Assembly: GCA_035578155.1 (NCBI GenBank)
Contig: JAPWDM010000035.1
Coordinates: 1,985,001 to 2,049,000 of the forward strand
Reading direction: 5' to 3'
Source: Brachynemurus nebulosus
Lineage: Eukaryota; Arthropoda; Insecta; Neuroptera; Myrmeleontidae
Length of the DNA stretch: 64,000 bases
Both the position numbers and the translations under genes were made by a program. Under the pieces are notes generated by a model. It was not told where the DNA came from and did no database searches. It saw nothing but the letters and a program-made list of their open reading frames with translations. Below, one piece after another: positions 57,783 to 64,000 of the stretch (position 1 is the stretch's first letter; the number at the start of each line of letters is the position of its first letter).

Positions 57783-58072
57783 TTATTTATAAAATAGAAA
57801 TTTTGGATTTTTTTGGAAAAAAAAATATCTTCATATAGGCCTTCCAGTTTACTATTTAAGTTTTTTTTTAATATTTAAAAATGAAACACAAAGGCAATTG
57901 GCGGATAAGCAAGGGTAGGAATGCCCCCGTACGAATTGTCAAATGAAAAATCGCTTGACATCAAATCATCATTGAATCAAAATGACAAATCGCTTGTAGA
58001 CATTCAATACCGAAGATGAAAGGAGAAATTCGACTTCCGTGATGGGGCCCCGTTGCTCACGGCATTTCTTTT
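57783..58072. repeat. Tandem partial duplicate of composite repeat right end
   Basis: Repeats the AAATTTTGGATTTTTTTGGA and GGCCTTCCAGTTTACTATTT blocks of 57400-57780 in shortened form, ending with the GC hairpin 58037-58062. Confidence 0.75.
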
Positions 58073-58198
58073 TTAGCCCATTTTTAAATAAAAGCTTTTT
58101 CTTAAAAAACATTTTTTTTACTTTAATTTATTCAGTAAATATTTTATTAATTTAAATTAAATTAAAATTTCAGGTACTGTAAAGTAGCTCGCATCTAT

Positions 58199-59437
58199 TA
58201 GTACGGGAGGTACTGGCGCATGAGTACCGAAAACTATTCCACCTCAATTTTTTTATGCGATCCTGTTGACATTGCCCTACTGATGATATAAATGCATGTT
58301 GCCAGGGGGCAACCCGGGGCCATATTGCTTAAACCGGAAGTTGTTTTAAAAATTGCAAGGAATTGTCATTTTTTAGCCGGACAAATTTTTTTTATATTCT
58401 TTATTGAAATACAAATAAAAAAGGTCCTATGACTTTTTACGATAAAGTTAATAGTTTTCGAGATATGAATTTTTAAAAGTTCGAAAAATCTCAAATTTGG
58501 GTACTTTTGACCCATGAAAAATATATTAAAAAAAAAATAATAAAATATAAATAATATTTTTTTTAAATTCTTTATACAATAGTTAATAATATCCTTAATA
58601 GATATATAAAAAAATTTCATTGTTTATACCTGTTTTTTAATTGTTAATTTCGCGCCCTCACAAGTATGCGTCCCCTACCTTTAAAATACCTTTAAGTATT
58701 TTTTCAACCGGACAAATTTTTTTTATATTCTTTATTGAAATACAAACAAAAAAGGTCCTATGACTTTTCACGATCAAGTTAATATTTTTAGAGATATGAA
58801 TTTTTAAAGGTTCGAAAAATATTGAATCTTTAAAAATTCATATCTCTAAAAATATTAACTTGATCGTGAAAAGTCATAGGACCTTTTTTGTTTGTATTTC
58901 AATAAAGAATATAAAAAAAATTTGTCCGGTTGAAAAAGTACTTAAAGGTATTTTAAAGGTAGGGGATGCATACTTGTGAGGGCGCGAAATTAACAATTAA
59001 AAAACAGGTATAAACAATGATTTTTTTTTAAATCTCTATTAAGGATATTATTAACTATTGTATAAAGAATTTAAAAAAAATATTATTTATATTTTATTAT
59101 TTTTTTTAAATATATTTTTCATGGGTCAAAAGTACCCAAATTTGAGATTTTTCGAACTTTTAAAAATTCATATCTCGAAAACTATTAACTTTATCGTAGA
59201 AAGTCATAGGACCTTTTTTATTTGTATTTCAATAAAGAATATAAAAAAAATTTGTCCGGTTGAAAAATGACAATTCCTTGCAATTGTTTAAACAACTTCC
59301 GGTTTAAGCAATATGGCCCCGGGTTGCCCCCTGGCAACATGCATTTATATCGTCAGTAGGGCAATGTCAACAGGATCGCATAAAAAAATTGAGGTGGAAT
59401 AGTTTTCGGTACTCATGCGCCAGTACCTCCCGTACTA
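58199..59437. repeat. 1.24 kb palindrome (foldback element)
   Basis: Arms of about 615 bp mirrored around 58818. Ends TAGTACGGGAGGTACTGGCG. Each arm holds the block CCGGACAAATTTTTTTTATA to GGTCCTATGACTTTT twice, so the arms are themselves direct-repeat structures. Short frames inside (84 and 70 codons, mirrored) are AT-driven and not believed. Confidence 0.9.
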
Positions 59438-60018
59438 TATGGTATACATTGCCTCACTTGTTAGGAGGGGCATTCGTAATTATTTTATACGGCTTATAAA
59501 AAAATGCGGCTCAAAGTATATAATAATGTGAATAACAAGTCACAAAAAAGAAAAAATACTACGAGGAGGTTTCGTACAAAAACTGACCGTATAAAAAAGG
59601 GTTCAGTTGTATAGTGTTTAAATATAGATAATTATAAACTAGTATAATATTTCAAAAATAGTAAGTTCAAATAGAATATTATTTTAATTATTGAAAATAA
59701 TAAGAGATATATTTATAGACATTAATTCCTTTCGTACAATTGTCCTGTAGCCCAAATGTTTCTCCTAGCCACCGACAAGAGGTAGATTGACGCCATGTTT
59801 ACGTAATCTAAATCTAACCATACGTAAATCTAACGTAAAAATATTTAAAATATCTAATATATAAAGAATCGGATTTTGTTAATACCGAAACCGAAATATC
59901 GGTATACTGAATTTTAATACCGGTTTTATAAAACGTATGAAAATGTTCGATATTTCGGTTTCTCGATACTACCGGAATATCGGTATCCATGCTTTAAGTT
60001 AGAGACATCAGTTAATAG
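59438..60018. other. AT-rich non-coding DNA
   Basis: At 59875-59995 the words CCGAAATATCGGTAT and ATTTCGGTTTCTCG recur; otherwise nothing recognised. Confidence 0.5.
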
Positions 60019-61158
60019 CCCGACTAGAAATTTTTCCTTATTTGCAGAAAGTATCATCGGGTCCTTATCAGGTTTAGATAAGGTAATCCCTAATAGAGAA
60101 AACCTGATAAGATCCTTATGGGGATGTGGTCAGGATAACCTTCTTTGAAAAAAAAATATTTTTCATCGGGTTAACCTGATCAGGAAATTATCAGGTTCAT
60201 GTCAGGATAACTTCACTTGTACGAAAAATATTTTTCAACAGGTTATCCTGATCAGAACCTCATCAGGATCATATAAGGATAACCTTACGTAAAAAACATA
60301 AATTTCCTATCGTGTTATCCTAATCAGAACATTATCAGGTCCATGTCAGGATAACCTTACCTGTAAGAAAAATATTTTTAACAGGTTATCATGATCAGAA
60401 CCTTAAGAGGATCATATCAGGATAACCTTACGTAAAAAACATAAATTTCCTATCGGGTTATCATATTCAGAACATTATCAGGTCCATGTCAGGATAACCT
60501 TACTTGTACTTACTATAGTATATAATACAATCGCTTACATGATTTTTTGTAACTGAATCTGTAACAAAATATCCTTAAAATGTAAGAAAATTGTTTCAAT
60601 TTTAAACGTTTGATAAAACTATATTCGTCAATAACTGAAAATTTTTCGGTTTTGTTTAATAATAAGAACTACTCTCATCTTTATTATTATATATTTGGGT
60701 ACATATATATTCCAATGTAAGTAAGGTACTTACAGCATTAATTTGCTGTACACAAATATTGTGCTACTTCCTTGCTGTTCAATACAGGTTAAAATTTTTG
60801 TTCTGTTAAATGGAAATTTGTGTTAATATTTTCATTTTAACATAAACATGAAATGTTACATCTAACATTTGAACTCATTTTACATTGAAGTATTAATACT
60901 GTATACTCGTATATAATTTAGTATGGAGCTAACCCGATAAGGACAGCCTGATTAGGATTCAATAAGGTTATTCTGATCATGATCTGATATGATAGTCCTG
61001 ATGAGGACTTGATAAGGTAGTCATGATAAGGACTCGATGACTGTTCTGCGTGACAAACCTGATAAGGACCTCATACGGTAATCCTGATCTGGACCTCATC
61101 AGAATGTAAGAGGCACTCCTGATAAGGTCCTTGTCTGGACTAAAATTTCTGGTCGGGA
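60019..61158. mobile_element. MITE-like element with higher-order tandem repeat
   Basis: Terminal inverted repeats CCCGACTAGAAATTTTT and, from the right, CCCGACCAGAAATTTTA. The left part (60132-60505) has six ~72-bp units ending AGGATAACCTTAC; units 2, 4, 6 and units 3, 5 form two types that alternate (TTGTACGAAAAATATTTTTC against ACGTAAAAAACATAAATTTC). The right part (60930-61150) repeats CCTGATAAGGAC-like words. The middle (60506-60929) is plain AT-rich. No coding sequence. Confidence 0.65.
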
Positions 61159-62760
61159 GGTAAAAAAATGTATCTTTACATTTTTGAGTTATTTGACATG
61201 AAATATTATCTGTAAGGTATTTAGCGATATTTATTTATTTTTCTGTACTGACGAATCCTGTATGCTGATGATCTTGTGAATAAAAATTAAATTAAAGAGA
61301 TGATGTGGATCGCTATTAAAAAAAAATTTGAAAATAAGACTCCATTATTATCAGTTATTTTAAGTCGTATAAAATGTATTTTGAAAATTTTATTTCCATA
61401 GATACAAGCCTTTGGAAATTCGTTGTTATACAGGATGCTACCTACTATAGGGGTATTTTAAATGTACCTATATACAGAAGAAGAGACTTATAAATCTTCC
61501 TCCTTCCAAGGACACTAGGTGCTTTTGCGCCGGCTCTAAAGAAGCAATGTATTATTTCATATAAGATATCTATAAAAACACTATTTGTTTATTTATGTGT
61601 AGAACATAGTAAAAAGCTTAATACTTGTGCAGCTTAAAACTTGATGGCAGAATAACAAACGGAATGATATTAACATTAATGAATGTGGTAAGTCGTTAAT
61701 GTCATGCCACGTCAAAGCATTAGAATTATTACATATCAACTGTTAGACAAGTAAGATGGATTTTACTTAAAGTATAGAAACTTGGAAAAGCTTTGGGAGA
61801 GCATGGTAGTTTCATGACGAAAGTAGACACTATTTGAATTAATATTGAAATAATAATATATTATCACTTTCAGCTAGCTGTAGACATTCTTCAAAGTGGG
61901 AAAGTAAATATTATGTATCTACCTAATAAAGTTAAGCAAACATAAAATCTCTAGCTAAATTTTATACCACACACAATAATAATAAAAGGTGAAATGATTA
62001 GCAATCAACATTACATACATATATAATTTCACCTGCTTTCCAGATAACGGGTAAATTAACGACAATGGAAATTTGTTTAAATATTAATTCAACCTTGTAG
62101 GAAAATTGTTGTAAAATTTTCTAGGTGAGTATATAGTACCTTTTCTGTTTGTAAACTAGAATTACATACACTACCTAGAGTTAGATATACCTACAGTGTC
62201 TATCAAAAACTTTGTAACATATGAAAAACTATTTTATATCTTTCTCAGAAAGTGTTATTCTTGGTAAAAGTTTGTGCACGTTCTTAAACATAAAAATACA
62301 AAAATTATCCAACAGTAAAGTGTCTAATATTTTTAAGAATTGATAAATTATGAGATTTTTAGCTTTTTTACTTCCCAACAGTAATTACTGTAATGAGTGC
62401 GATTTCCCAAAGTTCCAGTTTTGACATATCTCCCTGTTTTAAGGTCCCTGGACTTGTAGGTATAGTAGCGTTTATATATATTTTTAAGAGGGAGTTAAGG
62501 TAAATTTTTTTGGACGTTTTTTTTCAAAATTTGAAGATTGAAGTCGATTGGAACAAAACTAAGGGAAATATGGAGTTGTAGGTTTCTGCCCCCGTCCCGA
62601 CTTAGAGCTGCAATGAATAACGGGAAGCGGAAAACTAAAAAGAAGTGATGATATAATAGAAACCAAAGAGAAGTCAAAGAAGAAACAAAAACCTATGAAG
62701 AAAAAAAGGACAACTGTCGCGAAACCAGGTCCAATTTAAAGCACTGAAAATTAATTCTTA
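61159..62760. other. AT-rich non-coding DNA
   Basis: No gene recognised; short frames such as 62495-62677 (minus) carry no domain. Confidence 0.5.
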
Positions 62761-62797
62761 TGCTCATTAGTAGATAGGCTATGAGAGAGCTACCCCA

Positions 62798-63727
62798 CAG
62801 TAGAACCTCAATTATCCGGACTACTTTTTTGACCGTGTTAAGAACCGTGTAGTTTGGGGTCCTACTGTACCTAGTGTATGAATTGACCTTTGACCCGGCA
62901 CGTACAGAGTACATGTATTTAAAATTTGTTGTTGACATTTGACCCCACACTCGCTCATACTGTTGGCCTTGAAATTCGTAAGAGATGAGTCATTACCAGC
63001 AACCAAATTAATTTATGTTAACCCATTATGCGTCATCACAATTTACTTATAACAATTTGGTTTTGTGTTAACCCATTACCCGCCAGCACTGACGTAGTTT
63101 TTGAATGCAAACCTAACGCATGCGCAGACTGAATTTAAGTACACGACGCATGCGCAGACTGAATTTTAGGTTACAATTTGATAGATGGGGTACACTACCG
63201 CGTCAAAAATGTGGGGTTACCCTAACTCGGGGGGTGGCCCCAAACTTTTGACACCGTACTGTACTTAAATTTTTGGTACACTGCCGTGTCAAAAGTGCGG
63301 GCCCCCCTGACCAAAAAGGTATCCGATCACTTTTTTAAGCGTACTGTACGTGCAAACCTTGGCCCCAACACGCGCTTGCCTTAATTACGTCATCTTAAAC
63401 GAACTATCACGTCAAAAAATGTGGGGAATACCCTAACTCGGGGGTGGCCCCAAATTTTTGACGCCGTACTGTACTTAAATTTTTGGTACACTACCATGTC
63501 AAAAGTGCGGGCCCCCCTGAGCAAAAAGGTATCCGATCACTTTTTGAAGCGTACTGTGCTTATTACGTGCAAATCTTGGCCTCACTTAACTGCGTCATCT
63601 TAAATTGGGTGCGGTCGCTAACGATAAATTTTGTCGGGGGCGCACTGTACCAAGCGCTAGATTTTAAGATTAGACTCCGGGGTCCAGATTTCTGACCGCT
63701 ACTGTACTGTAAATCGAGTGTCTACTG
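62798..63727 (+). mobile_element. pogo/Tigger-like non-autonomous repeat, third copy
   Basis: Same family as 9487-10451, about 90% similar by eye, with the ~212-bp internal duplication also present. Starts CAGTAGAACCTCAATTATCC and ends ATCGAGTGTCTACTG followed by TA. The homology continues outward on the left through TTAGTAGATAGGCTA (62766), the same word that marks the palindrome boundaries at 9455 and 19316. Confidence 0.75.
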
Positions 63728-64000
63728 TACTTTTCAACAAGTTTAAGCCTGTTTTCAGCAAAGTCAGCACTTTTTTAATTTGTTTATTTATATAAGTTTT
63801 AATTTAAAAAAAATGTTTATTTAAGATTTTGATGACTCAGCAATTTTTTTGTTTGGATTTCAAATACGAAATAGTCTTCTTGGAATTTTTAATTTATGGC
63901 CTGATTGTTGAATTATAATTATAGTATGATTCATACAAGCGGGGATTTTTGTTATATTTGTTTATTTATATAATAATTTTGGATCATGTAATAATTTTAA
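63728..64000. other. AT-rich non-coding DNA
   Basis: Nothing recognised up to the window edge. Confidence 0.5.

Larger units (their letters stand above)
54718..58133. repeat. Outer inverted repeat around composite repeat copy 2
   Basis: About 60 bp at 54718-54776 (AGCTTTTATTTAAAAATGGG) are mirrored at 58073-58133. Just inside the left end, 54780-54975 is a foldback of its own (AAGTTTGAAGCAATATGCGA mirrored). The composite repeat therefore sits inside another foldback-like element. Confidence 0.7.

Noticed and set aside
58366..59270. Mirrored 84- and 70-codon frames in the 1.24 kb palindrome
   Set aside because: Lys/Phe/Ile-rich products of AT-rich foldback DNA, without motifs.

Overview
This 64 kb window is nuclear DNA of an animal, most likely an insect. 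It is AT-rich, carries no bacterial operons or ribosome-binding sites, and holds arthropod-style core promoters (TATA plus TCAGT) and insect-type mobile elements (an R4/Dong-clade retrotransposon, piggyBac-, hAT- and Tc1-like remnants, a tRNA-derived SINE, foldback MITEs). The order is not certain; a hemipteran or a beetle would fit. I see no ordinary host gene. A 100-base run of N at 54103-54202 marks an assembly gap.

The main object is a palindromic element at 9451-19320. Two nearly identical arms of about 3.9 kb (9451-13388 and 15411-19320) are inverted around a unique 2.0 kb centre. Going inward, each arm has: a pogo/Tigger-like non-autonomous repeat; about 1.1 kb of AT-rich DNA; a broken gene for an exonuclease-like protein with its core promoter intact; a 118-codon gene; and an array of about 35 copies of a 21-bp unit containing the AP-1 site TGAGTCA. 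The centre holds two convergent genes: an unrecognised 200-aa protein with two CxxC pairs, and a 340-aa protein with one C2H2 zinc finger and an acidic tail. Each array thus lies between divergent genes, as baculovirus hr enhancers often do. The compact layout suggests a virus-derived or selfish element, but I could not match it to a described one.

The left flank (1-9450) holds a decayed R4/Dong fragment, a palindromic MITE inserted in a ~119-bp satellite, TA microsatellites, and hAT- and Tc1/mariner-like non-autonomous elements. From 19.3 to 31.4 kb there are two SINE copies, a 3.5 kb TIR element enclosing a broken piggyBac-like element, a composite repeat with a ~160-bp tandem array, and a 5'-truncated LINE. 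From 31.5 to 42.6 kb there is a candidate large TIR/TSD insertion, several foldbacks and an LTR-retrotransposon gag fragment. At 42.6-46.3 kb lies a nearly full-length but frame-broken R4/Dong-clade retrotransposon inside a (TAA)n microsatellite, the target described for Dong. From 48.7 to 64 kb there are large palindromes (including a perfect 119-bp one), a second copy of the composite repeat split by a hAT-like MITE with a clean 8-bp target duplication, an element with a higher-order repeat, and a third copy of the pogo-like repeat that bounds the palindromic element.

The intact reading frames of real interest are the two central genes and the duplicated 118-codon gene. Everything else that codes is broken transposon sequence.
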